In this document: positions 24,988 through 33,810 of the stretch, piece by piece
Layout of the letters: the number at the start of each line of letters is the position of its first letter
Numbering within the stretch: position 1 is the first letter of the stretch
Source: UBA7803 sp040219935
Lineage (GTDB): Bacteria > Pseudomonadota > Gammaproteobacteria > Pseudomonadales > Azotimanducaceae
Direction: 5' to 3'
Assembly (NCBI GenBank): GCA_040219935.1
Contig: JAVJUA010000020.1
Location: 71,693 to 135,692 of the forward strand
DNA: 64,000 bases
Notes under the pieces: model-generated
Database searches by the model: none
What the model saw: only the letters and a program-made list of their open reading frames with translations
Told to the model about the DNA's origin: nothing
Position numbers and translations under genes: made by a program

Positions 24988-26247
24988 ATGACCGAAGCCG
25001 AGACCCTGCCGCATGTTGCCGACGAAGCCTGGTCGATGCCGCTGGCAGACATCGACGTCAGCCGCCCGGAGCTGTTCATGACCGACAGCCACTGGGACTA
25101 CTTCCGCCGCCTGCGGAAGGAAGATCCGGTGCACTACTGCGCCACAAGCCCGTTCGGCCCTTACTGGTCCATCACCCGGTTCCGCGACATCATGGCCATC
25201 GAGGCCAATCACGAGGACTTCTCCTCCGCCGACGGCATCGTCCTGGCGGACCGGCCCGCCGACTTTCAGACCACCAACTTCATCTCCATGGACCCGCCCA
25301 AGCACGACGTGCAGCGCAAGACCGTGCAGGGGGTGGTGGCGCCCATGAACCTGGCGAAGCTCGAGGCCACCATCCGCGAGCGCGCCGCGCGCATTCTCGA
25401 CGCGGTGCCGGTGGGCGAGGAGTTCAACTGGGTTGACCGGGTGTCCATCGAGCTCACCACCCAGATGCTGGCCACCATCTTCGACTTCCCGTTCGAGGAG
25501 CGGCGCAAGCTCACCTACTGGTCGGACATGGCCACCTCCGGCGAGCTGGCCGGCGGGCCGACGCCGGAGCCGGTGCGGCGGGCGGCGCTGCTGGAATGCC
25601 TGGAATACTTCACCAAGCTGCGCGACGAGCGCATCAACGAGGCGCCGAAGCCCGACCTGCTGTCGATGCTGGCCCACGGCAAGGACACGCGCGACATGCC
25701 GCCCATGGAGTTCCTGGGCAACCTCATCCTGCTGATCGTCGGCGGCAACGACACGACGAGGAACTCCATCTCCGGCGGCGTGCTTGCCCTGAACGAGAAC
25801 CCAGCGGAGTACGACAAGCTGCGCAACGGCGTGGCGCAAGGGGACATCACGCTCATCCCCAACATGGTCTCGGAGATCATCCGCTGGCAGACGCCGCTGG
25901 CCTACATGCGCCGCACCGCGAAGCGCGACGTCGAGTTCGGCGGCAAGACCTTCCGCCAAGGCGACAAGATCGCCATGTGGTACGTCTCCGGCAACCGCGA
26001 CGAGGAGGTCATCCCCGACCCCGACCGGTTCTGGATCGACCGGCCCAACGCCCGTCACCACCTGTCGTTCGGCTTCGGCGTGCACCGCTGCATGGGCAAC
26101 CGCCTGGCGGAAATGCAGCTCAGGGTGCTGTGGGAGGAGATCATGAAGCGATTCCGGATGATCGAGATCACCGGCCCCATCGAGCGGGTGCAGTCGAGCT
26201 TCGTGAAGGGATACGCTTCCATGCCGGTGCGCGTGCATCCCTGGTAG
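24988..26247 (+). CDS. CYP153-type cytochrome P450 (alkane/fatty acid hydroxylase)
   Basis: 419 residues. The heme loop HLSFGFGVHRCMGNRLAEMQ places the thiolate at Cys368, the oxygen-activation helix reads LIVGGNDTTRNSISGGVLALN and the K-helix ExxR is EIIR. FRRLRKEDPVHYCATSPFGPYWSITR, TPLAYMRRTAKRDVEFGGK and MWYVSGNRDEEVI are close to what I know of CYP153A. The family hydroxylates terminal carbons of medium-chain alkanes and fatty acids with a ferredoxin and reductase, neither of which is adjacent. The start MTEAETLPHV is the first ATG that suits the family. Confidence 0.92.
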   Translation: MTEAETLPHVADEAWSMPLADIDVSRPELFMTDSHWDYFRRLRKEDPVHYCATSPFGPYWSITRFRDIMAIEANHEDFSSADGIVLADRPADFQTTNFISMDPPKHDVQRKTVQGVVAPMNLAKLEATIRERAARILDAVPVGEEFNWVDRVSIELTTQMLATIFDFPFEERRKLTYWSDMATSGELAGGPTPEPVRRAALLECLEYFTKLRDERINEAPKPDLLSMLAHGKDTRDMPPMEFLGNLILLIVGGNDTTRNSISGGVLALNENPAEYDKLRNGVAQGDITLIPNMVSEIIRWQTPLAYMRRTAKRDVEFGGKTFRQGDKIAMWYVSGNRDEEVIPDPDRFWIDRPNARHHLSFGFGVHRCMGNRLAEMQLRVLWEEIMKRFRMIEITGPIERVQSSFVKGYASMPVRVHPW

Positions 26248-26292
26248 GTACCGCCCGCGGCTGAATCACAACGATCCGAAGAGGCTCCCGTC

Positions 26293-26811
26293 ATGGCCAT
26301 CTCTCTATACGACGTCACCGTCTCGTCGTTCCAGCAGACGCTGGACGCCGTCACCGGCTTCCTCGCCAAGGGCCGAGCCCACTGCGAGGCCAACGGCATC
26401 GACCTGAACACCGTCGTCGAGACGCGCCTGTATCCGGACATGGCGCCGTTCCGCTTCCAGCTCATCTCGGTGGCGCACCACTCCCTGGGCGCCCTCAAGG
26501 GGGCGCAGGCCGGCGTCTTCAAGCCGCCGTCCGGGCCCGACCACGACTACGCGGGCCTCGAGCAGCTGGTGCGGGAGGCACGCAGCGGCCTCGACGACTT
26601 CAGCCGTGAGGCCGTGGAGGCGCTGCAGGGCAGGGACATGGTTTTCCAGCTCGGCGACCGGCAGATGCCCTTCCTGGTCGAGGACTTCCTGATGACGTTC
26701 TCGCTGCCCAACCTGCATTTCCACGCCACCACCGCCTACGACATTCTGCGCATGCAGGGCGTGCCGCTGGGCAAGCGCGACTACCTGGGCGCGCTGCGCA
26801 TGAAGCGATGA
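26293..26811 (+). CDS. DUF1993-family protein
   Basis: 172 residues; ATG after GAGGCTCCCGTC. The sequence MAISLYDVTVSSFQQTLDAV and the C-terminal LPNLHFHATTAYDILRMQGVPLGKRDYLG are characteristic of DUF1993, a DinB-like four-helix family without a known reaction. The paired histidines could bind metal. The stop overlaps the gamma-glutamyltransferase ATG by 4 nt. Confidence 0.9.
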   Translation: MAISLYDVTVSSFQQTLDAVTGFLAKGRAHCEANGIDLNTVVETRLYPDMAPFRFQLISVAHHSLGALKGAQAGVFKPPSGPDHDYAGLEQLVREARSGLDDFSREAVEALQGRDMVFQLGDRQMPFLVEDFLMTFSLPNLHFHATTAYDILRMQGVPLGKRDYLGALRMKR

Positions 26812-28538
26812 GTCCGTCTCGGGCTCTGGTGTGGCTGTCGTGGCTGCTGGCGCTGTGGTGGCTGGCGGCCTGTCAGGGGCCGCTGCCGGTCCGGGTCGCG
26901 GATGAAGCTTCCGTCGACGCGGCCCGCTTCGCGGGCGCCCTGGCCATGCCCGACCGCTTCAGCGCCGACGCTGCGCAGGCGGTGCTGAACGCCGGCGGCA
27001 ACGCGGTGGACGCCGGCATCGCCGCCGCGTTCGTGCTGGCGGTGACGCTGCCGGAGGCGGGCAACCTGGGTGGCGGCGGCTTTCTGCTCGCCCACGTGGA
27101 CGGTGAGGCAGCCTTTCTCGACTACCGCGAAACCGCGCCGGCGGCCGCCCACCGTGACGTCTATCTGGATCAGACCGGCGCCGTGATCGACGGCGCCAGC
27201 CTGGTGGGCCATCGCGCCGCCGGGGTGCCTGGCACCGTGGCCGGGTTGTGGGCCGCGCATCAGCGCTGGGGCACCCGGCCTTGGGCCGAGCTGGTGGCGC
27301 CGGCGGTGGCACTGGCTGGCGACGGCTTCGAGGTGCCCCCCGGGCTCGCCGCCAACATCACCGACGAGGCGGCCGGCTTTCGCGGCCGCACCAACTTCGA
27401 CGCCTACTTCGGCGCCGCCACCGCCGGCAGCCGCTGGCGGCAGCCGGAGCTGGCCGCCACCCTGGCGCGCATCCGCGACCGCGGGCCCGAGGATTTCTAC
27501 CGCGGCGAGACCGCGCGGTTGCTGGCCGATGACATGGCTGCCAACGGCGGCCTCATCACCCTGGCGGATCTGGCCGCCTACCGGGTCGTCTGGCGGGCGC
27601 CGCTGACGGCGCGCTGGCGCAGCTACGACGTGGTCACGGCGCCGCCGCCGAGCTCGGGCGGCTTCGGCGTGATTCAGCTGCTCGGCATGAAGGCCGCGCT
27701 CGACCCGCTGTTCGCCGGCGCGCCGGTGAACTCCACCCGCTACGTGCATCTGGTGGCCGAGATGCAGAAGCGCGTGTTCGCCGACCGTGACGAGTACCTG
27801 GGTGATGCCGACTTCGTCGACGTGCCCACCGCGGCGCTGATCGCCGACGACTACATCGCCCGCCGCGCCGCCGAGGTCGATGCCAACGCCATCAGCAACC
27901 TGGACGCCGCCGAGCCGGGCCTGGCCGAAGGCCTTCACACCACCCACTTCTCCATCGTCGACCGCCACGGCAACGCGGTGTCGAACACCTACACCCTGAA
28001 CACGTCGTTCGGCAGCGGCGTGGTGGTGCCCGGCGCGGGGTTTCTGCTGAACAACGAGATGGACGACTTCAGCGCCAAGCCGGGCGTGCCCAACGTCTAC
28101 GGCGTGATCGGCAACGAGGCCAACGCCATCGCCCCCGGCAAGCGGCCGCTGTCTTCCATGTCGCCCACCCTGCTGCTCGAGAACGACCGGGTGCGCATGG
28201 CCGTAGGAACGCCCGGCGGCTCGACCATCTTCGGCTCGGTGTTCCTGACCATCGCCGCCATCGTCGACGGCAGCCTCGACCCGGCGTCGGCGCTGGCGCT
28301 GCCGCGCTTTCATCATCAGCTGCTGCCACCCGACCTGATCACCTTCACCCCCAGCCGGCCCCTGCCCGAGACCACGGTGGCCGGGCTGCAGCGTCTCGGG
28401 TACCGGGTCGAGCCGCATGCGTGGGAATTCGGCGACGTGCAGGTGGTGTGGCGCGACGACGGCGGCTGGCAGGCGGCTTCCGACCCCCGCCATCGCGGCA
28501 GCGCCCGGGTGCTCACGGCAGGCAAGGATACGCCATGA
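26808..28538 (+). CDS. ggt: Gamma-glutamyltransferase (lipoprotein form)
   Basis: 576 residues. The autoprocessing site is in LHTTHFSIVD; Thr378 would become the N-terminal nucleophile of the small subunit after cleavage. Other conserved parts are NLGGGGFLL, NNEMDDFSAKPGVPN, RPLSSMSPT and GTPGGSTIF. It hydrolyses or transfers the gamma-glutamyl group of glutathione in the periplasm. The leader ends in a lipobox, LAAC at Cys22, so the enzyme is predicted to be membrane-anchored rather than free. It overlaps both neighbours by ATGA. Confidence 0.95.
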   Translation: MSPSRALVWLSWLLALWWLAACQGPLPVRVADEASVDAARFAGALAMPDRFSADAAQAVLNAGGNAVDAGIAAAFVLAVTLPEAGNLGGGGFLLAHVDGEAAFLDYRETAPAAAHRDVYLDQTGAVIDGASLVGHRAAGVPGTVAGLWAAHQRWGTRPWAELVAPAVALAGDGFEVPPGLAANITDEAAGFRGRTNFDAYFGAATAGSRWRQPELAATLARIRDRGPEDFYRGETARLLADDMAANGGLITLADLAAYRVVWRAPLTARWRSYDVVTAPPPSSGGFGVIQLLGMKAALDPLFAGAPVNSTRYVHLVAEMQKRVFADRDEYLGDADFVDVPTAALIADDYIARRAAEVDANAISNLDAAEPGLAEGLHTTHFSIVDRHGNAVSNTYTLNTSFGSGVVVPGAGFLLNNEMDDFSAKPGVPNVYGVIGNEANAIAPGKRPLSSMSPTLLLENDRVRMAVGTPGGSTIFGSVFLTIAAIVDGSLDPASALALPRFHHQLLPPDLITFTPSRPLPETTVAGLQRLGYRVEPHAWEFGDVQVVWRDDGGWQAASDPRHRGSARVLTAGKDTP

Positions 28539-29719
28539 CCGCGTTCGTCCCGTGGCGCATCGCCGCACCGCTGCTGGTCATGCTCATGCTGACGTCCGGC
28601 TGCACGCCGCCCCAGGAGCAGGACGAGGCACCGGCCGACGCCGCGCATCCGCTGGCGGCCGAACTCGCCGCCCTGCTTGCTGCCGAGCCCGCGGGCACGC
28701 CGGCCTTGCCCGGCGCCATGCTGCGGGTGGAGGCGCCGACCATCGCCCTGCGCTGGTCGGGCGCTGCCGGGGTGTCGGACCTGGAGACCACAACCCCCCT
28801 GGACCCGGGTCAGACCCTGCGCATCGCCAGCATCACCAAGACCTTCGTGGCCGCGGCCGTCCTGCGGCTGGCCGAGCAGGGCCGCCTCGACCTCGACGAG
28901 CCCATCGCCCGTCACCTGCTGCCCGCCACCCGCGCGGTGCTGCGCAACGGCGGCTACCCGCCGGACGTCATCACCGTGCGCATGCTGCTCGCCCACACCA
29001 GCGGCCTCTACGACTACGCCACCAGCGACGCCTTCTTCGCGCGTGTGATCGCCGAACCGGGCCACCGCTGGAGCCGCAACGAGCAGCTGCAGCTCGCCAT
29101 GACCGCGGGGAGCCGCTACGGCGAGCCCGGCGCCGTGTTTCGCTACAGCGACACCGGCTACATCCTGCTCGGCGAGGTGCTGGAGATGGTCACCGACCGG
29201 GACATGCCGGTGGCGGTTCGGGAGCTGCTCGACCTCGACGGCCTCGGCCTCGAGCACACCTGGTTCGAGACCCTGGAACCGGAGCCTGGCGACGCCCCCG
29301 ACCGCGCCCACCAGTACCACGACGGCACCGACGCCACCGGCATCGACGCCTCGGTGGACCTCTATGGCGGCGGCGGGCTGGTCTCCACCCTGCCAGACCT
29401 GACCCGGTTCTTCCGCGCCCTGGTCGGCGGCCGCGTCTTCGAACGCGAGGAGACCCTGGCGGCGATGCTGGCGGCGTCGCCGCAGAGCACGGCCGACAGC
29501 GGCGACGGCTACGGTCTCGGCCTCGCCCGGCACCGGGTCGGCGCCCTGGACTGCTACGGCCACGGCGGCTACTGGGGCATCGTCGTCTGGCACTGCCCGG
29601 CCGTCGACGTCACCGCGGCGGCCGCGGTCACCGACACCAGCGCCGACCAGGCGCTGGCGCGCCTGCAGCGCAACGCCGTCACCCTGGCCGCCGACGCGGC
29701 GGCCGCCGCCGGGCCCTGA
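28535..29719 (+). CDS. Serine hydrolase of the class C beta-lactamase/D-peptidase fold, lipoprotein
   Basis: 394 residues; ATG overlaps the ggt stop. The lipobox ends at Cys23 (LTSGC). Active-site motifs: SITK (Ser99, Lys102), YSDTGY (the Tyr motif, with Asp in place of Asn) and GHGGYWG (the KTG equivalent as HGG). This pattern fits esterase/D-aminopeptidase-like members rather than true beta-lactamases. With GGT it may hydrolyse small peptides or esters in the periplasm. Confidence 0.9.
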   Translation: MTAFVPWRIAAPLLVMLMLTSGCTPPQEQDEAPADAAHPLAAELAALLAAEPAGTPALPGAMLRVEAPTIALRWSGAAGVSDLETTTPLDPGQTLRIASITKTFVAAAVLRLAEQGRLDLDEPIARHLLPATRAVLRNGGYPPDVITVRMLLAHTSGLYDYATSDAFFARVIAEPGHRWSRNEQLQLAMTAGSRYGEPGAVFRYSDTGYILLGEVLEMVTDRDMPVAVRELLDLDGLGLEHTWFETLEPEPGDAPDRAHQYHDGTDATGIDASVDLYGGGGLVSTLPDLTRFFRALVGGRVFEREETLAAMLAASPQSTADSGDGYGLGLARHRVGALDCYGHGGYWGIVVWHCPAVDVTAAAAVTDTSADQALARLQRNAVTLAADAAAAAGP

Positions 29720-29725
29720 ACTGCC

Positions 29726-30850
29726 TCAACCGAAGCCGCCGAACAGGCGCTGGTGCTCGCGGACGATGCGCTCGGTCTGCGCCGGATCCGGCGCGGTGGA
29801 GTAGTCGCCGAGGCCGTAGGTGCCGCCGAGCAGCAGCACGTCGGAGCGCGAGAACATGTACAGGCTGTCGCTGCCGCCGCCGATGGTCAGGTAGTCCACG
29901 TCCGGATCCGGCGGCAGCAGCACGAGTTGCCCCCGGGCCGGCGTCAGCTCGGCATCGCCGAACAGCACCGCAGCGCCGAGGCCGGTGCAGTTGAAGATCA
30001 CCGGCTCCGGCAGCGCCAGCACCTGGCCGCGGTCGGCGAAGTCGCGAATCACCACCCGGCCGCCGGCGCGCTGGAAGTCGGCGGTGAGCTCCCGCAGAAA
30101 CACGCCCGGCTCTACCAGCATGGTCAGCGACGCTCGCACGTAGGGCACGGGGAACGGGTGTTGTCCGGGGCCGAGATCTACCGTGTACGGATACAGGTCG
30201 GCGAAATCCTCATCGGCAGCAGCGCCGAAAGGTCGCTCGCTCAGCCGGTACAGCTCCATCCAGCGCACGCCGTAGCCGGGCCCGAGGCTGGTGAAGGCAT
30301 GGTGGGCGATGCCGGCGGCGTAGCCGAGGCGGGCCTTGAACGCGTCGCTGGACACCTTGGGGTCGTGGACGCTGTAGGGCCCCCACTCGCCCCCGGCTAC
30401 GCTGGACACCGTATGCCGGAACGGGTCACGGGTGTAGATGGTCACCGACCAGCCGGCGTCCTGCAGCAGCCGCGCCGTGGTGAGCCCCATGACGCCGCTG
30501 CCCACCACGGCGGCCGCCCCGGGACGCAGACCGGCCACCTCGCGTACGGCCAGCGCCGACGAGCCCCAGGACAGGGTGATGCCGGCGCCGCCGTGCCCGT
30601 AGTTGTGCACCACCCGCTTGTCGTCGAAGACCTCGGTGCCGACCACGAACCCCGACGGCCGGTACGGCCGGTGCCCCACCACCACGCGGATGACGTTGTC
30701 CATGGACACCCGGGGCGCCACCAGCGGCCGGCGCGAGTAGGGCCTGGAGAAGACCGGCACCCGGGGCGCCGACGCGCAGGCGCTCAGCGCGGCCAGCACC
30801 AGCCCGGCGCCCGCCGCACCCAGGACGCGGCGGCGGGTGGCCGCCGTCAT
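29726..30850 (-). CDS. Exported FAD-dependent oxidoreductase (D-amino-acid oxidase-like)
   Basis: 374 residues. The N-terminus MTAATRRRVLGAAGAGLVL with a following LSAC (Cys25) suggests a Tat-exported lipoprotein. The FAD motif AAVVGSGVMGLTTARLLQDAGWSVTIYTRD lies internally, with GHGGAGITLSWGSS just before it and a C-terminal LLLGGTYGLGDYS. The GHGG motif is normally near the C-terminus of D-amino-acid oxidases; here it precedes the Rossmann motif, so the order looks permuted. The ATG overlaps the DUF2306 stop. Confidence 0.82.
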   Translation of the reverse strand: MTAATRRRVLGAAGAGLVLAALSACASAPRVPVFSRPYSRRPLVAPRVSMDNVIRVVVGHRPYRPSGFVVGTEVFDDKRVVHNYGHGGAGITLSWGSSALAVREVAGLRPGAAAVVGSGVMGLTTARLLQDAGWSVTIYTRDPFRHTVSSVAGGEWGPYSVHDPKVSSDAFKARLGYAAGIAHHAFTSLGPGYGVRWMELYRLSERPFGAAADEDFADLYPYTVDLGPGQHPFPVPYVRASLTMLVEPGVFLRELTADFQRAGGRVVIRDFADRGQVLALPEPVIFNCTGLGAAVLFGDAELTPARGQLVLLPPDPDVDYLTIGGGSDSLYMFSRSDVLLLGGTYGLGDYSTAPDPAQTERIVREHQRLFGGFG

Positions 30851-31497
30851 GCCGCCACCCTGCGGGCCGCCGGGCGCAGCAGCCACCACTCGGCCACCAC
30901 CAGGTTGGGCACCCAGCAGAGCCAGGCGACGGTCAGGTAGGCGTGGTCGAACGACCAGCCCAGCGCGCCCGTGAGCAGGCCGAGCTCGAGGCGCAGAGTC
31001 ACGGCGGCAAAGGTGAGCGCGAAGTTACGCACCATCCAGCGGCGATGACCATCGATGTCGCCGGCACGGATGGCCCCGTAGGCGCGGGCGCCGCTGTACA
31101 GCCACAGCGCGCCGAGCATGGTGAACCCCACGGTGGTGGGCGGGCCGCCATGGGCGATGCCGGCGATGGCCAGGCCGCCGATGCCGCCCACCAGCACCGC
31201 GCCGAGGTAGATGCGCCCGACCCAGCGATGCAGGGCCAGATGCCGCTGCCGCAGCCGGGCGCTGAACTGAAAGCCACCGATCAGCAACGCCAGGCCGCTG
31301 CCGAGGAAGTGGACGGAGGCGTACCAGGGCATGCCCATCAGGCGGGCGTGGAAATCCGGGTTGAGGGCCGGAACGAACGGGAACGCGAGCCCGTAGCAGG
31401 CGATCGGCACCGACAGCGCGATGACCAGCGCCAACCCCCAGGCGCCCCGCCCCTGGCTCAACAGAGGCTGCTGCCCGCCCATCACGACATGGCTCAC
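30847..31497 (-). CDS. DUF2306 membrane protein
   Basis: 216 residues with about six hydrophobic helices. The conserved histidine patterns HFLGSGLALLIGGFQF, RHLALHRWVGRIYLG and DIDGHRRWMVRNFALTFAAVTLR are typical of DUF2306, a small integral membrane family with possible heme- or metal-binding histidines. The stop region overlaps the FAD oxidoreductase start by 4 nt, so the two may form a membrane-linked redox pair; this is inference. Confidence 0.85.
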   Translation of the reverse strand: MSHVVMGGQQPLLSQGRGAWGLALVIALSVPIACYGLAFPFVPALNPDFHARLMGMPWYASVHFLGSGLALLIGGFQFSARLRQRHLALHRWVGRIYLGAVLVGGIGGLAIAGIAHGGPPTTVGFTMLGALWLYSGARAYGAIRAGDIDGHRRWMVRNFALTFAAVTLRLELGLLTGALGWSFDHAYLTVAWLCWVPNLVVAEWWLLRPAARRVAA

Positions 31498-31527
31498 GGC
31501 GGTTTCCGTTGGTAGTGGACGGACGAC

Positions 31528-31533
31528 TTTATA
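31528..31533 (-). promoter_or_regulatory. Possible -10 element for the DUF2306 gene
   Basis: On the minus strand TATAAA lies 30 bp before the start codon in the 198-bp gap that separates this gene from the divergent importer genes. It is the only AT-rich hexamer of this sort here; the -35 is not recognisable. Confidence 0.3.
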
Positions 31534-31695
31534 TCGTCAGCGCACGCGGACCGCCAGCGGCGGCTGCGGTCTGACGCTGCCAGACAAAGGCGATCACGTT
31601 GAGGCAGCGTGGCAGTTGTGCTCCAATGCGTCCCGTTCGACCCGGCGACCGATTACGACAATGCGCCGGCCTGCTGGAGCCCGACAAGCAGACCC

Positions 31696-32715
31696 ATGCG
31701 CGATTACTTCATCCGGCGCACGCTACTCATCATCCCCACGCTGATCGGCATCACCCTGCTGGTCTTCATGGTGACCCGCTTCGTGCCCGGCGGACCGCTC
31801 GAGCGCGCCATCATGGAGGCCCAGGCGGCGAGCCTGACGTCGGGCGTGCAGCGCAGCACCGGCCAGGGCATGGCGCTCTCGGAGGCGCAGCTTCAGCAGC
31901 TTCGCGAGTACTACGGCTTCGACAAGCCCTGGTACCAGAGCTACGTGATCTGGGTGGGCAGCGTGCTGCGAGGCGACCTCGGCACCAGCTACCGCTACAA
32001 CGAACCGGTGTGGGACGTGATCCGCGAGCGCTTCCCCATCAGCCTGTTCTACGGGCTGGTGAGCCTGGTGATCACCTATCTGGTGTGCATTCCGCTCGGG
32101 GTGGTGAAGGCCATCGGCCACCGCAGCGTGATGGACAACGTCACCTCCATCCTCGTGTTCGCCGGCTACGCGGTGCCCGGCTACGTGCTCGGCGCGCTGC
32201 TGCTGCTGTTTTTCGCGGTAGAGCGCGACTGGTTTCCCATGGGTGGCTTCACCAGCTACGACTTCGCCATGCTCTCGACCGGCGAGAAGGTGCTGGACGT
32301 GCTGCATCACGCGACCCTGCCGCTGATCTGCTACCTGATCGGCAGCTTCGCGGTCACCACCATGCTCATGAAGAACAACCTGATGGACAACCTGGCGGCC
32401 GACTACGTGCGCACCGCGGTCGCCAAGGGCGTGCCGTTCAAGCGCGCCGTGTCAGGGCATGCGCTGCGCAACTCGCTGATCCCCATCGCCACCACCTTCG
32501 GCCAGAACATCACCCTGCTGGTGGGCGGTTCGTTCCTGATCGAGACAATCTTCGACATCGACGGCTTCGGCCTGCTCGGGCTCACCAGCATCTTCGACCG
32601 CGACTATCCGGTGGTGATGGGCATCGTCCTGCTGGCGAGCCTGCTGCTGCTGATCGGCAACATTCTCTCTGACATCCTGGTGGCCCTGGTGGACCCCCGG
32701 GTGCGGTTCCAGTAG
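31696..32715 (+). CDS. yejB: Peptide ABC importer permease, YejB-like
   Basis: 339 residues starting MRDYFIRRTLLIIPTLIGITLLVFMV. Six membrane helices and the OppB-type EAA loop (DYVRTAVAKGVPFKRAVSGHALRNSLIPI) are visible. The insertion before the second helix (ERAIMEAQAASLTSGVQRST) is typical of YejB rather than DppB. An in-frame ATG 87 nt upstream would add an un-family-like tail. It pairs with the next permease to import oligopeptides, microcin C-like or cell-wall peptides. Confidence 0.92.
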   Translation: MRDYFIRRTLLIIPTLIGITLLVFMVTRFVPGGPLERAIMEAQAASLTSGVQRSTGQGMALSEAQLQQLREYYGFDKPWYQSYVIWVGSVLRGDLGTSYRYNEPVWDVIRERFPISLFYGLVSLVITYLVCIPLGVVKAIGHRSVMDNVTSILVFAGYAVPGYVLGALLLLFFAVERDWFPMGGFTSYDFAMLSTGEKVLDVLHHATLPLICYLIGSFAVTTMLMKNNLMDNLAADYVRTAVAKGVPFKRAVSGHALRNSLIPIATTFGQNITLLVGGSFLIETIFDIDGFGLLGLTSIFDRDYPVVMGIVLLASLLLLIGNILSDILVALVDPRVRFQ

Positions 32716-32719
32716 CGCC

Positions 32720-33787
32720 GTGCGCCTGAACCCGCTTACGGTCCGCAAGCTGAAGCGCTTCCGCGAGATCCGCCGCGGCTACTACTCCGCGATTCTGCTG
32801 GCGGTGCTGACGGTGCTGTCGCTCGGCGCCGAGCTTCTGGTGAGCGACCGGGCCGTCGCCGTGCGCTACGACGGCGAGTGGTACTTCCCCACCTACGCCG
32901 ACGTGAAGCTGGGAGCCGAGTTCGGCCTCACCGGCACGGCGGCGGTTACGCCCGTGGACTATCGCGCCCTGGCGGAGCGGTTCGCGGGCACCGACGACCG
33001 GGTCATCATGCCGCTGGTGCCGTGGGGGCCCCAGGCCAACGATGCCGTGGACGGGGTGCTGCGCGCCCGGGCGCCCGACTTCGAGCGCGAGCACTACCTG
33101 GGCACCGACTCCACCGGCCGCGACATCCTGGCCCGGCTGGTCTACGGCTTCCGCACCGCGATCCTGTTTGCCGCCGCGTTCACCGTGCTCACCTACGCCA
33201 TCGGCATCAGCATCGGCTGCGCCATGGGCTACTTCGGCGGTGTGTTCGATCTCCTGTTTCAGCGCCTGATCGAGATCTGGTCGAACATTCCATTCCTGTA
33301 CATGGTGATCATCGTCTTCTCGGTGATCCCCAGCACCTTCGAGATTTCGACCCGGATCGGCATTCTGCTGCTCATCATGGTGCTGTTCAGCTGGACGGGG
33401 CTCACCTACTACATGCGTACCGAGACCTATCGCGAGAAGGCCCGAGACTACACCGCCGCGGCGCTGGTGCTCGGGGCCAGCACCGCGCGGGTGATCTTCC
33501 GCCACATCCTGCCCAACACCATCGCCACCATGATCACGTTCGTGCCGTTTACGGTGGTCAGCGCCATCACCGCCATCACCGCGCTGGACTTTCTGGGCTG
33601 GGGCCTGCCGCCACCCACCCCCAGCATCGGCGAGCTGCTGAAGCAGGGCACGGCCAACCTCACCACCGCCCCCTGGATCGTGACCTCCGCCTTCGCGGTT
33701 CTGGTGTTCGTGCTGGCGGTGGTCACCTTCATCGGCGAGGCCGTGCGCGAAGCGTTCGACCCCAAGAAATTCACCTACTACCGATGA
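32720..33787 (+). CDS. yejE: Peptide ABC importer permease, YejE-like
   Basis: 355 residues, GTG start 4 nt after yejB, so coupled. The N-terminus MRLNPLTVRKLKRFREIRRGYYS and the large first periplasmic loop (YDGEWYFPTYADVKLGAEFG, HYLGTDSTGRDILARLVYGFR) are characteristic of YejE. The EAA loop reads KARDYTAAALVLGASTARVIFRHILPN. It forms the membrane channel with YejB. Confidence 0.92.
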   Translation: MRLNPLTVRKLKRFREIRRGYYSAILLAVLTVLSLGAELLVSDRAVAVRYDGEWYFPTYADVKLGAEFGLTGTAAVTPVDYRALAERFAGTDDRVIMPLVPWGPQANDAVDGVLRARAPDFEREHYLGTDSTGRDILARLVYGFRTAILFAAAFTVLTYAIGISIGCAMGYFGGVFDLLFQRLIEIWSNIPFLYMVIIVFSVIPSTFEISTRIGILLLIMVLFSWTGLTYYMRTETYREKARDYTAAALVLGASTARVIFRHILPNTIATMITFVPFTVVSAITAITALDFLGWGLPPPTPSIGELLKQGTANLTTAPWIVTSAFAVLVFVLAVVTFIGEAVREAFDPKKFTYYR

Positions 33788-33810
33788 CCCGATCCCGCGG
33801 AGGACCCGAC

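Noticed and set aside
28535..29719. Antibiotic-resistance beta-lactamase
   Set aside because: SxxK is present but the Tyr motif is YSD and KTG is replaced by HGG, pointing to an esterase/peptidase-like member.
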